In this document: one piece after another, positions 37,367 through 50,276 of the stretch
Numbering within the stretch: the stretch's first letter is position 1
Layout: the number at the start of each line of letters is the position of its first letter
Origin: Caenorhabditis remanei
Taxonomy: Eukaryota; Nematoda; Chromadorea; Rhabditida; Rhabditidae
Direction of reading: 5' to 3'
Length of the DNA: 64,000 nt
Assembly (NCBI RefSeq): GCF_010183535.1
Contig: NC_071328.1
Span: 2,046,001-2,110,000 of the forward strand
The notes under the pieces: generated by a model
What the model saw: the letters and a program-made list of their open reading frames with translations, nothing else
Told to the model about the DNA's origin: nothing
Database searches by the model: none
Made by a program: the position numbers and the translations under genes

Positions 37367-40300
37367 TTAATTAATCAAATTATCAATCATTTTGGAGAAA
37401 TGAGCATTAATTATTCCGTATCTGACTCGCTGCTCCTTGCTAATCCGCTTTTTCTCGCAATTCACATGTTCCGTGACAGCCATTGTCATCTTTGGACACC
37501 CGATTGCCATCATTTCACCCAAAAAGCCATCCAAAAACTCGTTCATAAACGGGATCAATGTCGACTGCCGAGTAATCTCGTCATTCATGCTTTTCTTCAC
37601 CATTGAGGTCAAACAGATATCGATAACAATTGATAACTGGTCGGAGGTGAATCTGAATCCACGAGTCTCTCCTTTCTCTTTGGCTTGTCTAACTTTTTGA
37701 AGGAGACCAGTAAACTCATTGGACTGGAAACCATTGAAAAACGCCTCCAAATTCACAAAAAATCGATTGGTAAGGAGTTTCGGGGAGATGGGCTCACAAG
37801 GTTCCTCCTCCTGGTATCCTGCATCGAATAGGTGCTCTGGTTTCACTCTGAGAAGATCTTCATCTGGGTATCCTTGGTCCCTGACAACTGACTCCTCGTA
37901 TTCTGAATCCAGACGCTCCGACTTTGGGATGATTCTAGATACGGTAGGTTTGACATCAGCTGGGGCAGAGGCATCGACAAGATCTAGCAATTCTGGTTTG
38001 GCAGCTCGAGGTGTTGGGATGACTCTTGGTATGACAGGCTTCACATCTTGAGTAGATTCAGTGTCATCAGATGGAGGAATCATTTCAGACTGCTCTGGTG
38101 GGATTACGGTAGCACTTGGAGTAGAGGCATCGACAACGGCTTCTCCTGGAAATCCTTGGTCCAGAATCTCTGTTTTGACTGCAGGACGTGGAGGTGTTGA
38201 GATGACTCTTGGTGACGTCTCAGCTAGTGGCAGTGGAATCTCAAATCGCGAAAATCGCTCAGACTGAGCTTCTGATGCTCCCAAGACGGCTTCTGGAGCA
38301 ATCTCTGCACAATTCTCGTTCTGTTCGGTCTCCTGGACGTTCTGCGCTTCTCCTGGATATCCTTGGTCCAGTAATTCTGTTTTGATTGCTGACTCCTCGA
38401 ATCCTGAATCCTGACGCACTGGCTTTGGGGTGACTCTCGAGACGGCTGGCTTCACATCTTCGGATTCTGGATCTTCTGAATCTGGACAAGCAGCTTCTGG
38501 GGAAGCTTCTGATGCTCCCAAAGAATCGCGACTAGCTGCTGGTTCAAGAGCTCTCGGTGCATTGACGTCAGCTTCTGGAGCGTTCTGCTCATTTGGTGGT
38601 GGAATGGCTTCAAACTCTTCAGCTCCCAAAAAATTGCGTTCGTTGACGGCTTCCGGAGCACAATTCTCGATCTCTCGAAGCTTCTGAGCCTTCACCCAAG
38701 CAACGTGGAATCTATTCAATCTTATGAAGCTAACTTGAACACCTGGCGCCCTATCCTCCTTTTGAAGCACTGCAACTTGCACCTTATTCGCCATCATTGA
38801 TCTCCCCGAAAATGGAAATTCCTGACCGATAGACTTCAAAAATGCTTCATTCGCCAAAATCGCCTTCTCCGTCTCGTTTCCATTTCCAAAATTGTTGACA
38901 TATGAGTGAAATTTGCTCCATGATTCGTGTTCTCCACCAGGGATCCTCTTTTTTGCAATCGGCTCATTTTCACGGGATTCCAACTTTCGCTTGAGATTTC
39001 TCCTTGGTGCATCTTGGGTCTCGGAGACAACTTGATGCTCCAATTGGTCATCTTTTTCAGAATCATCCATAGTCTCCTCTGCTAAGGAACCGAAACTTCG
39101 CAATTCATCTGAAAATAAGCAATATTCTATACCAGAGTAGAAGGCGGACGGAAACGAATATGTATACCAATATTTTCAAAAATTGCAAAGTTCCAAAGGC
39201 TGGGGTGTCGTTGGCGCGTTTTTGGGTAATTTTGAGACTGTCGAGAGTCTGGCGTGACGTTGACCCTTTCTCGGTTTTCCAACATACAAAATTTCAAAGG
39301 CTGGGGTGTCGTTGGCGCGTTTTTGAGAGAATTTGTCGCGTTTTTAGGTTTTTAGGGAGGCTGGCGTAACGTTGACGCGTTTCTCCACTTTCCAATATTC
39401 AAAATTCGAAAGGCTGCGGTGTCGTAGGCGCGTTTTGAGAAAGACTGGCGTGACGTTGACGCGTTTTCTTGGCTTTCTAATATTACAAAATTCTAAAGGC
39501 GGAGGTGTCGTTGGCGCGTTTTTAAAAAGTCTGGCGTGACGTTGACTTGGCTTTCTGATAGTCGAAATTCCAAAGCCTGGCGTGCCGTAAGCGCGTTTCT
39601 TATTATGAGAAAGGGAGAATAGGCTGGCGCGCCTGATAAGCGTTTTCGTGTTCATAGTGTTTTGTAGAAATTTCAACGTTCTGGCGCGCTTCAGACGCGT
39701 TTTTCACTTGAAAATCGAGATTTTGGAACATTTCTCTCAAAAATATCATAATCTGGCGCTCTATCATCACTTACCCAAAGGGATGTCGGAATCCATCTCA
39801 TCTTGATCATTGATTTCATCTGCTTCCAGAAGTTCTTCATCAGTCAAATTCTCCATGTAGTCCTTTAGTGATTCACTGAGTGATTCATTTAGTAAATCCT
39901 CATCTTCTGGAATTGGTTCTTCGAAATCCTCGATATCTCCTTCATTTGGCTGTTCCTGGAAGTCGCCTTCATTGACTTCTTCTCTGACATCGTCGAAAAT
40001 CTCAAGAATCTCCAAATTCTCTGGCTCCATATTCTTCGGCACAGCGTTGTCCAGGCTTCCTAAATCTCCATTTTCAAGCAACAGGTTGTTTACAGTGGAG
40101 TCATCTGAAAAAATTGAATGTCAAGCTTGAAGTTAGTGTATCTCCGTCAGTTTCTGTGCTAGAAAAACTTTAAAAATCGATCCAAAATCCTTATGTCTTC
40201 AGCTTTTCCGGTATAACAATGTTGTTTTTTAAAATGTAATATTCTGACATTGCTGTGACATAATTAGCACAAGACTAGTCCGTGACCAACTACCGGCTAG

Positions 40301-41797
40301 TCTTTAATCTACCGCTGACCGGGCTGGAATGGTTTTTTGGCAATTTTCGCGTTTTTGGCAGGCCCGCGGTACATTAACAAATAGGCATTCAGTTCGTAGT
40401 ATGTCACAGTTATAGAACTCATTCAGATCTACATTTTGGTATATTTTTCAGCTCATAATATTGAGTTTGAAGCGAGTTACGCGCGAGCACGTGTCGATTC
40501 GGTTTGCAAATACGGTCAGTACGTCTTTCTAGGTTACTGTAGCTCTCAGGATTCGACTGTCGACCTGTGAGACAGTCGTGCACCTCAGTGCCACAGTATC
40601 CCAGGCAAGACCCATACAAAAAGTGGTCTCGTCTCGGCCCTCTTGACAAATATGCTTTCTAGTCTACTTACCAAATGAAAAATCGAAAAAAGTTGACGGT
40701 GTGGAGGCTTCAGGAATTTCATCAATTTCCATGTCCTCCGGCACTGGTCCTTCTCCAAAATCTCTCTCAGCAAAGTCTTCTCCATCAAAATCCAACAACG
40801 CACGCTCATCCAGGGTTTCCATATCTTCCATATTTTCAAACTCTTCATTCAAAAGAACGTCCTCGTCGAGTTCATCAAGCTCTAGATCTCCTGGTTGCGC
40901 TACGTTCTCATCAAGATCTCCATAAATTTTATCGGGAATCTCCTCTTTTCCTTCAGAATCCTCCTTATCCACTTGACGGTCATCTTCTGGGTTCTCATCG
41001 ATAGAATCTTCCAGAATCTTCTGAATCTCCGAATCCTTCAGTGGCTCATCCAGTGGCTCCTCCAGTGGCTCCAGGATCTTCTGAATCTCCGAATCCCCCA
41101 GTGGCTCTGGCTCCTCCAAGTCTTCGGAATCTTCCATTTGCTCATCTTCTTGCAGCATGTCTTCCGCTAATGAATTTTCTGAATCTTCAGCGACCTCAAC
41201 AGCTTGATCGCCTTCTGAAGCAGGCACCTCCGCGTCTTCTGAATCCTCTTCATCGCTTCCAACGGCTCCAAGTACCTCTTCATGGTTTTTAACGGCCTTC
41301 ACAGCCTGATTGCCTTCAGGATCCTCTTTTCCCGCCAAAACTGCTCCGCACACCTCTTCTCCATCGGACTCCTCCAAATTCTCATCTACGGGATGATGTT
41401 GCTTCCTCTCCTTTCTTCCTCCATTCTTCCTTCTCTTCAATTTTATTGGATGTCCTTGAAACGCCATCTTTCCCTCTTTCGATCGATACGACACGATCTG
41501 ATAATCGTCGTTCACTCGAATCCGTGCAATCTTCCTCATCTCTTCCAGCATATCCTCCTCGACCGAAGTGCTCGTCATAAACAACATCCGAGCCTTCTCC
41601 TCCAGATTGTAGTTTCTTACGGTGTCCAGAGTGTCGACGATTCTCCGGAACACGTTGAAGTAGGAAGAATCCGAGGCGTCCGTTCCTGTTTCGAATCCGA
41701 ACTTCTTGAAATTCCGCTTGTTTGGGTATGGCTCCGTCGCCTTGGCTGTCTTTAGCATGATGAAGGCAAGGAGATCCTTTTCGTTGATGCGAGTCAT
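37367..41797 (-). CDS. SPK-domain protein, 1,065 residues
   Basis: Three exons (minus): 41797-40672, 40104-39775 and 39108-37367, phase 1 at both introns. The ATG follows TTATTTCAG. Residues ~1-125 match the nematode SPK domain (LLAFIMLKTAKATEPYPN, then FNVFRRIVDTLD, LEEKARMLFMTS, EEMRKIARIRVNDDYQIVSY). This domain is found with SET, PHD and kinase domains and is expanded in Caenorhabditis. A basic stretch (KLKRRKNGGRKERK) follows, then ~350 residues extremely rich in Glu/Asp. Exon 3 adds a likely nuclear signal (RRNLKRKL...AKKR), degenerate internal repeats around LDQGYPGEA, DQGFPGEA and DQGYPDED, and a C-terminal ~115-residue helical segment without acidic bias. I infer a nuclear, chromatin-type role. 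A split into two genes is possible but splice phases argue against it. Confidence 0.8.
39180..39770. repeat. CTGGCGTGACGTTGACGCG repeats in SPK intron 2
   Basis: Units of about 50-70 bases, each with GGCTGG(G/C)GTG(T/A)CGTTG(G/A)CGCGTTTT, are repeated about nine times. They fill most of the 666-bp intron. Confidence 0.65.
40265..40652. mobile_element. Decayed copy of the GGGCCG MITE family
   Basis: In SPK intron 1. It retains CAGATCTACATTTTGGTATATTTTTCAGC, the CGCGGTACATTAACAAATA core and an end close to TTGACAAATAT. The left terminus is not clear and many arm positions have diverged. Confidence 0.55.
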
Positions 41798-41883
41798 ACT
41801 TGGGTTGCTGAAATAAGAGAAAGTTAATGATTGGGTAAATGGGAATAAGATAGAATCAGAAGGAATAAGAGAGAGAGATGTCA

Positions 41884-44800
41884 CAAAATTGCTCAAAATT
41901 GCTCAAAATCGCTCAAAATCACTCAAAATCGCTATAAATTACTCTAAATGGCTCAAAATCACTCAAAATCGCTCAAAATTACTCAGAATTGTTTAGAATT
42001 GCTCAAAATTGCTCAGAATTGTTTAGAATTGCTCAAAATTGCTCAAAATTACTCAAAATCACTCCAAATCGCTCCAAATTACTCAAAATCCCTCAAAATC
42101 CCTCAAAATCACTCAAAATTGCTCAAAATTGTTTAGAATTGCTTTAAATAGCAGTTTAAGAACGGTTGGTTCTAAAACGGGACAGTTCTAAGTTGTACCA
42201 GTTCTGATTAGGGACAACATCATAATGAATGAGTGGACTACGGTTGGGATGAATATTGACTTAGAGAACCGTACTAACGTTCCAGACCGCCCGTTTGGAA
42301 AAGAAATGAGAAGGACAGGCAACCAACCAGAAAGTAAGACAGGCAACCAGAAAGTAAGACAGGCAACCAGAAAGTATGAAGAAAAGAAGACTGACTCAAT
42401 GAGGAACGAATCTGTAATATTGACTCTAACGACGAGCGCGCGTATCTGTGCATCTGTCCTCTGATAAGTGTTTTCTGGGAAGATAGATGTGAATCGTTAT
42501 GTTATGAGAAGGACGTTCCTGTGCACACACGTCCTTACCGTTCCCTTTTGAGGAAAGCTAAGATGCGACTTCATAATGTGAATAAGAACCGCGGCGCGAG
42601 TGAGCACTGCAACGCGGTTCGATGAGAGGGCCTTATTGAGTCGTGTAGTGCTAACACTCAATACCATAACATTATTTTAGTATTTTAGAATTTTCGTCAT
42701 TTTTCCATAAGTTCTATGAAGCAAAATTTACAAAGAACATATTTGTAGAGTTTCAGCCGCTTCGGTAGAGCCGGAATTGAATTTTTAAACGTTTTTCATT
42801 AGAACAAAAAATTTTGAGAACCGTGTCGGAGAAATTCTGATTTGATAAGGGGTTTTTGAGTATTATCATTAGAATGCCCCTACTTTTTTAAACTCATTTT
42901 GCTCAAAATTTCCTAAATCCCCCTTTATATAGTTGAAACTGTGGAGATTGCAAATACATTATCACATATTGCTTAATACATAAGTGGACGGAGTTTAGTG
43001 CTTTTCTGCCTCAAAATTTGCGGGCATTCACGTGAAAATATACTTATTAGAGCTACAAAATTCAGGCTCGTAACTTTGTCACCTCCACTGTCAAGCCAAA
43101 TTTGAAAACGCGGTCGAAATTCTATAGCTCTCCAATGATATAGGTCACATCTAGATCACTCCCTCGATAGTCCAAGATGGCCGAAGTGCGCCTGCCTGCC
43201 AATTCCCTTCGGTCATCTAAATTTCTACCCTCAATATGTCTTCTATTCATTGAACCCCTCCCTTGGTTGTATTGTTTCGTCTCCACATCATCATAGCAAT
43301 TCACACCTGTCTTCCTCCTTTCCATTGGATCGAACAAAGACTCGATAACTATCTGTGCATCAGAGAAAACCTGTATTCTTCCCATAGGCATGCATAGTAC
43401 ACTATCAAAAGACGCACAGCTGCTCGAGTGGGGCGTTGTTAGAGTCGATGGATCCGATTCGTTCTTCATCCAGTCAGTCATCCCTCCAACGTTCTCCCTA
43501 GTTCCCCGTCTTACTGCCCCTTCTCTTTTTTCCCCACTTTTTCCCTAAGTCTGTATTCTCAACAAACAATAAGATCAGAAACGCGGGAATCGTGGTTATA
43601 GTCAATTTCTATCCCATCCTCATTCATTTATTAATGATGTTGCCCCTAATCAGAATCGGTACCACTTAAAACTGTCCGTTTTAGAACTGCCTTAGAATCT
43701 ACGCTGGTGAAGCAGAATTTAGAAAGAATGATATTTGTTGAGCCGATGAAAATCAATATTTTAATGCGTTTTTGAGTATCATAGCAATTTCCATATTTTT
43801 CTACACAGTTTTCTCAAAATTCTCTAAATCTCCACTTAAATAGTTGAAATCTCAAAATTCCGGGCATTCACATGAAAATATACCGGTGAAAACCCCTTAA
43901 GAGACACTTTCTCTAGTGATCAACCAAAGGCCAACAGTCAAACACAAACAATGTTCAAAAACATGCATAAAACTCATTTCTAAACTTTTTGTCCAAAAAT
44001 CAGTAGAAGGGAAAAAATTAATTTTTTCACTCCCACTATTTTTTTCTATATGTCAAAGGAGGCGGAGCCTAAAAAGCTGTACGGTTTTTAATAACATCAT
44101 CATAGGGACCCATAATATCAAAAAACCAAATGAGCTAATTGCGTTTGGCCGATGTGTTCTATGGGCTGTTCGAGAAATACTGACATTGTCTCTTAAGTTT
44201 TGACTTGTAACTTTGTCGTTTCCGCTGTTAAACCAAATTAGAAAACACGCTCAGAATTCCAATTTCGATACCTTTCCAATGATAGCGGTCCATTCTTCTA
44301 GATCACTCCATAGCAAGTACCCTTTATCGATCCTCCATTCATACATCCCCTTCTTCTAGTTTTTCTCTCCACATCATCAAAGCGATTCACACCAGTCTTC
44401 CTCCCTCCCATAGGATCGAACGAAGACTCGATAACTATCTGTGCATCAGAGAACACCTGTCTTCTTCCCATAGGCATGCACAAAGCAATTACGCTCTATC
44501 GAGCAGATGCTCGCGAGCTCGCGTAGTCAGAGTCGATGTGACAGATGTTTTCATCCTGTCAGTCTTCCCTTCCTCGTTCTCCCTGGTTGCCTGTCTTACT
44601 GTCCCTTCTCATTCCCCCATCTTCTTTTCCCCAACGACCGGTCTGGTACGTATACAGTATAACGTATTGGGACGCAATCTTTGCTATATCAATACCATCA
44701 CATTATTTTAAACTGTTGATCCCCGTTTTCACAAGAACCGAATTTAGAAAGAATAAAATTCCTTAAGGGGGTTTCTAGTATTCTCATTAGAATGTTTAAA

Positions 44801-47130
44801 TTCCCTAAATCGCCCTTTAGATAGTTGAAACCGTGGAGATTACGAATACGTTATCAAAGATTACTTGTAACTTTGTCTTTTCCGCTGTTAAACCAAATTA
44901 GAAAACACGGTCGGAATAACGTTATCATTTCAATTATATAGGTCAATACATCTAGATCACTCAATAGTTAGTCCATTCGGTCATCCTTTATTAAGACATC
45001 GCCTCTCTTTGGTAGTCTTCTCCCACCCCCATCACCAAATCGATTCACACATTTTTTCCCAGAGATTCTTCATTCATACCACCCCTTCCTTTGGTTATTT
45101 TCTCTCTCCACATCTTTAGGGGATTCACACATTTCTTCTCAGAGAACAGAACGCAGAGTTGATAACTGTCGGTCTTACTGTCCCTTTCCATACTCCTGTC
45201 TTTTTCCCGTCTCTCCTCATCATCATAGCAATTCACACCTGTCTTCCTGCCTCCCATCGAACGGAACGAAGACTCGATAACTATCTGTGCATCAGAGAAC
45301 ACCTGTCTTCTTCCCATAGGCATGCACAAAGCAATTACGCTCTATCGAGACGGACAGATGCTCGCACGTCGTCAGAATCGATGGGACCTATTCGTAGTGC
45401 ATCTAGTCATTCCTTCCAACGTTCCCTCTAGTTGCCTGTCTTACTGTCCCTTCTTTTTAAATTTATTGCGACTAAAACTTCTCATTCCTCATTTTCCCAA
45501 CGAGCGGTCTAAGAAGTTAGGACGGTTCCCTGTCTTCCCCACTCTCAAGACGGTTTCCTGCTTTTTCCCGTTACTCCATCCCCATAACGATTTACACCTG
45601 TCTCCTTCCCATAGGAATTCATATAGCAAGTATCCTCGATGTCTTCCTCATTTTCCCAACGGGCGGTCTGGTACGTGTACCGTATAACGTATTGGGAACA
45701 CAATCTCTGTCAAAGTACTTTCTCATTCTCAGGACGGTTCTTTGACTGCTTCATTTGTACTTTCTTCACTTTCTCCTAAGTCTTCTAAAGAGCAGAAAGT
45801 GGAACAAAACTGGCTGTGTTTAATATATTTATTATAAAAAATAGACTAGCCGCTCTCCTCTGGGCTTTTTTACCAAGCATGGAGGCGGATCTTCTAACTA
45901 TAAAAAAGTAAGATAGAATAAGATAGATAATGATTCATCCACACGGTGAATCATAAGAGAGCAACAGGGGGCACGAGCACGGGTAAGTGTAAACTGTACA
46001 ACCGAGCACAGTCGATGTGACCGATTTGTTGTTTATGCAGTCAGTCTTCTCTTCAATTTTCTCCCTCGTTGCCTGTCTCACTGTCCTTTCTCGATTTTTA
46101 AGACGGTTTCCAGTTTTTTCCGTTTTTCTTTCACAATTTATTCACAAACCGTCTTCTTCCAACGGTCTGGCACCGGAGGGTGTTAAAGGCGCATCTAATT
46201 TATTGGAAACTTCGCGGAATGGTTTCGTAGTTGAAAAAGATCAAATTCCGTTTTTTTCGAGCTTTGCAGGTTTTAAAAGAACTGCAAATCATGTGTTCCG
46301 CTTCGAGACCATTTTGAACAAATGTGCCTTTAAAATCCTAAAAAAGGCCGTGAATTTATAACAGCAAGTACGTTTTATCGAGACACCCAGTCAGTCATCC
46401 CTTCAGCGTTCTCCTTCGTTGGGCTGAAACTTGGCACAAAGGTGCTTCTAAATATGCTGATTCTGATGCATTTTACCCTTTGTGGATATCTCCTTCAGAA
46501 AAAAGTTATAATCATTTTCATATTTCACACTTTTTCACACTATTTCACACTAATTTTCCAGTCAAATCAAAATTTCTCAGTGAGTTTTTTGTTAATGGGG
46601 CCGAAACTTAACAAAAATTTGTTTCCAAATACGCTGATTTCTGATGCACCTTCTTCCCATTGGCATGTACAAAGCAACTGCGCTCTATCGAGACGGACAG
46701 ATGCTCGCACGTCGTTAGAGTCGATATGAAAAATTAGTTGTTCATCCAGTCAGTCTTCCCTTCCTCGTTCTCTCTGGTTATCTGTCTTACTGTCCCTTCT
46801 CATTCCTCTTTTTTCCATCGGGCGGTCTGGGACGTTAGTAAGGTTCTCAGAGTCAATATTAATCCCAACCGTAGTTCACTCATTTATTCATTATGATGTT
46901 TTCCCTAATCAGAATTAGTACGACTTAGAACTACTCGTTTTAGAACCACCCGTTTTAAAATTTTGAGTGATTTATAGCGATTTTGAGTGATTTTGAGCGA
47001 TTTTGAGTGAATTTACCCGTTTTTGAGTGATTCCTAACAATTTTGAGCAATTCGAAACAATTTTGAGCAATTGCAAGCGATTTTGAGCATTTTAAAGTAA
47101 TTTTAACCAATTTTAAGCAGCTTTAAGCAA
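41884..47130. mobile_element. 5.2-kb composite repeat with inverted satellite ends
   Basis: The left end (41884-42150) is a run of ~10-bp units CTCAAAATT/CTCAAAATC. The right end (46960-47130) is the complementary run TTTTGAGTGATTTTGAG. Just inside, about 42150-42270 and 46840-46955 are also inverted copies (GGACAACATCATAATGAATGAGTGG and complement), with a third copy near 43600-43690. The interior contains four direct copies of a ~250-bp unit (about 43260, 44340, 45170, and a partial at 46640) with CGATAACTATCTGTGCATCAGAGAA and CCCATAGGCATGCA. No transposase or other gene was found. Confidence 0.6.
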
Positions 47131-47346
47131 TTTTATTCCCCCATCCTATTTCCCGATGGGCGGTTTGGTCTCATAACTTGATTCAGACTGATTTTCGCTT
47201 TGCCCTGGCTTCGTGAATCGATTCGTACCGAAAAATCTTAAATTTTGAACAGTGAACTCTCCCTTTTAACGTTTTTCTCTCCCTTGAAAGACTCTTATTA
47301 CCTCAAAGTTCCCCATTTTCAGACATAATCTCCATCATCAGTCACC

Positions 47347-49671
47347 ATGGCCACTCCATCAATGCCCGTCGAAGTGCACTACTGCTTCTGCTTCCCGCAC
47401 CACGATGTGCATCAAAATAAGCTCCATAGCTTGCGCTTTGCGCTTAAATTCAAGATCCTGAACCAAAAGAGTGAGTTATCTTGTAAATATTTTATATTAT
47501 TAGTTTTTACTACTGCGATCCACCGAAATGCCGCTGAAAAATGTCTCTTTTCTCTGCGTCTCTCAATTTCGCGCACAATTTTCTTTGATTTCGGTAGAGC
47601 GTGGTTGTAAGAAGTGTGCCTAATAGTTTTTCGTATAAATTCAATTATTTTCTAGATAACGAAACGGTTATTCTGATTAATGAAGACACCGACCGTCAGT
47701 CAATCGAAGAGATGGTAGCGTTTGAGTTCCCAGGGGCTTATGTCCGAGTGGCTCTTTACGACACGATTTTGGAGAATATTGAGCATGATTTGGAAGGACA
47801 GGTGAGTCTAGGGACTGGGGAATCTGAAATAATGTGTCTTATAGCAAATTTTTCGCTGATTCTGAATCTGTAATCAATATTTGCATCGGATGTCTGTGAG
47901 AAAAGTTATTCACGTTCTTGTAAGGAATCTCAAAACTGACTTTTTTTTGCAATTTTCTTGGGTTTTTCTGAACGTTGAAAAAATGCACTTGATTTGGAAG
48001 TATCTTACAAAAACGTGAATAACTTTCCCCGCAAATGTCCGTTGCAAAAACTGATTACAGATTCGGAATCAATGTGACATTTTATAACAGACACAGATTT
48101 TTTTCTTACTAAGGAATTTCTCGAAGTGCCGACTCAAAAAATTTGGCTCCGTGATACTTTCGACCTCGTAGATTCTGAATCTAAGATGAAATCCTGCTAA
48201 ATCTTTCTGTGAGCCGAGTTATAGTGAATAAAGTTGAGTTCGGGCTCGAATTTGATTATTTCTAGACTTTGTACTGGAAGAAATGAATTATAATGCATCT
48301 TTGGGCAATTTTTGAGAACCGGAAGACTTGCAACGTTGTAAAAACCGATTTCTAACTTCAAAAATCGCGATTTTAGTTGTTTTTCTCCTAAAAAACGTCA
48401 AAAAACGCAGTAAAAACCTATTTTAACATGACAAACAGCGATTTTTGTTGTTTTTTTCTCTTAAAAACGTCAAAAACATAGTAAAACTCAAATTTCGGCA
48501 GACCACGCAAAAAAGTATAACCATAGAAAAAGTTTGACGGCTCATTACTCGGTTCACAAAAAGATTTAGCGGAATTTTATTTCAGATTCGGAATATACGG
48601 ACTGAAAAGTATGAGGTAGCCAAATTCACGAATCTTTTGAAAGAGGACACTTCGAGGCATACCTGCAAACCGGGCCGAAACGGGCCGACACGGGGAAAAA
48701 GTGCCAAAAAACGCGAAAATGACCAAAAAAGTCATTCTAGCCCTGCCCGCGGCATATTAACGAATAGACATCCGGCCCGTAGTAGGTCACGGACGTAGAA
48801 CTCGTCGAGATCTACATTTTGGTATATTTTTCAGCTCATAATATTCATTTTGACGCGAGTTACGAGCCGGCCCGTTTCGGCCCGTTTTGGCCCGTTTTGG
48901 CCCGGTTTGCAAGTATGCTTCGAGGTCTTCCCTTGTCAGAACATCTCTTATTGGGTTATTCATGACATTTAAAAAATTTATTTCATCGGTTACCTTATTC
49001 ACGAAACATGAAAAATGTATTTTTTTAAACATGTTTTTCTCCCATTTTTCTACATAAAAATGCCGAGAAATGCGGAGGGAAATGCTGTTAAACCAACGCT
49101 AAAATGAATAGTTTCTCGAAGCTCGTGAATAAGGAAAAAATGAATTAAAATAACCCCATTAATGAGTCCTCAAAATCAATACTCTGTATTTCAGTACGTT
49201 GGGTTCGAATTCCCTAAAAGTGTGTCCCTCGTCCCGAAACTGCTGACAGCAGTCCATGAGAAGGGCAGTGAGAAGAAGTTTGAGGTGATGTGCCACTTCA
49301 TGGTGACCAACAAGGACGACATCAAGTACCTGAAGTGCCTGGGAATGGAGCAGGAGAAATATGGAAACGAGTTGAGGGATTTCATGAAGTGAGTTAATTA
49401 GTTAATTACTAATTAATAAAAATCAATAATATGTTTCAGACCTGAAGAACTGGAGAAGAGAGAGCGGATGGAAGAATGGGAGCGGGAAATGAAGGAACGC
49501 TATCGAAGCGACAGTCCGGATCTATCGGAGATCTATAGGGACGCCGATGGATTCGCCCACATTCCTGCAAAATGGTACCCGAAGGAAGAAGGAGAGGACG
49601 ATGATGATGATGATTATGATGTTCGGATGGAATCAGATGAAGACGAATACGTTCCAAGGCCATGGGAATAA
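47347..49671 (+). CDS. Unrecognised nematode protein, 231 residues, acidic C-terminus
   Basis: Four exons: 47347-47470, 47656-47801, 49195-49388 and 49440-49671, with donors GTGAG/GTGAG/GTGAG and TCTAG/TTTCAG/TTTCAG acceptors. Phases agree throughout. CCCCATTTTCAG 24 bases before the ATG suggests trans-splicing. The N-terminal part (VEVHYCFCFPHHDVHQNK) and exons 2-3 (VILINEDTDRQSIEEMV, YVRVALYDTILENIEHDL, YVGFEFPKSVSLVPKLL) look like a compact mixed alpha/beta domain with no membrane span or signal peptide. Residues ~155-231 are charged and end in a poly-Asp run. I do not recognise the family. Intron 2 carries a GGGCCG-family MITE and an older inverted repeat. Confidence 0.7.
47835..48095. 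repeat. Inverted repeat in intron 2 of the 231-aa gene
   Basis: The arms at about 47835-47945 and 48000-48090 pair GATTCTGAATCTGTAATCA with its complement, and also share GAAAAGTTATTCACGTT. It resembles the arms of the 34-kb foldback and is probably a related element. Confidence 0.6.
48658..48917. mobile_element. GGGCCG-family MITE with 8-bp TSD
   Basis: Starts CATACCTGCAAACCGGGCC and ends CCGGTTTGCAAGTATG. It is flanked by the exact 8-bp repeat CTTCGAGG (48650-48657 and 48918-48925). An 8-bp duplication places this family with hAT-type elements. Compared with the 6.7-kb copy it lacks much of the left arm. Confidence 0.88.
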
Positions 49672-49728
49672 CTTTTCGTCCATATGGTCATTTTTATTTG
49701 TAAACTGCAAATTCTGTGAATCATTGAA

Positions 49729-49734
49729 AATAAA
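49729..49734 (+). terminator. Poly(A) signal of the 231-aa gene
   Basis: AATAAA 58 bases after the stop codon. Confidence 0.7.
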
Positions 49735-49739
49735 TATTC

Positions 49740-50276
49740 CTTTTCAAAAATGTTTTTTAAACTTGTTTTGCATACAAATCCCACAAAGTTGTAAGGAAAT
49801 AAAAGTCGTAGTCAGAAATGGATTTTTCAAACAGATTTTTGAGTTCGAGGAGATGGACATCTCAGACGCACAGACAGACACGCTTGGCTTGAAAAACCGC
49901 AGTTTTTGGCGGATTTTGACAGATTTTGGTCTGAGGCTTTCCGCAGTTCGTTTTTTTTCACTTTAAATTACCTCCGGCCCGCATATTTGCCACCTTGGAC
50001 ATCCTCGGACATCCGGAGACCACAACCACACAAACAAATCGAATCAAGACAAGACAAGGCAAATCGGATATTGAGGATTATCATGATGTCCGGCTAGAAT
50101 CGGACGAAAAGGAGGACATTCAATATCCGAATGGAAATTGAGAATAGAAGAGCCCTCCAATTTGGAAATGTTCAGGGAGATGTGGGCGGAGTTTAAATAT
50201 ATAGTCGACATTGTGAAATCATCAACCATATCTTATTATAAGACTTTATCAAATACCAAAAATACAATTAGCAATT
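49740..50276. other. Intergenic, nothing recognised
   Basis: About 540 bases between two convergent gene ends. There are short low-complexity stretches and a GACATCCTCGGACATCCGG direct duplication near 50000, but no exon or palindrome that I can support. Confidence 0.5.

Noticed and set aside
41041..41755. Plus-strand ORFs of 83-157 residues
   Set aside because: Antisense shadows of the acidic and SPK-coding exon on the minus strand.
41884..42150. CRISPR-like array of short repeats
   Set aside because: Units are contiguous and degenerate with no spacers, and the genome is eukaryotic.
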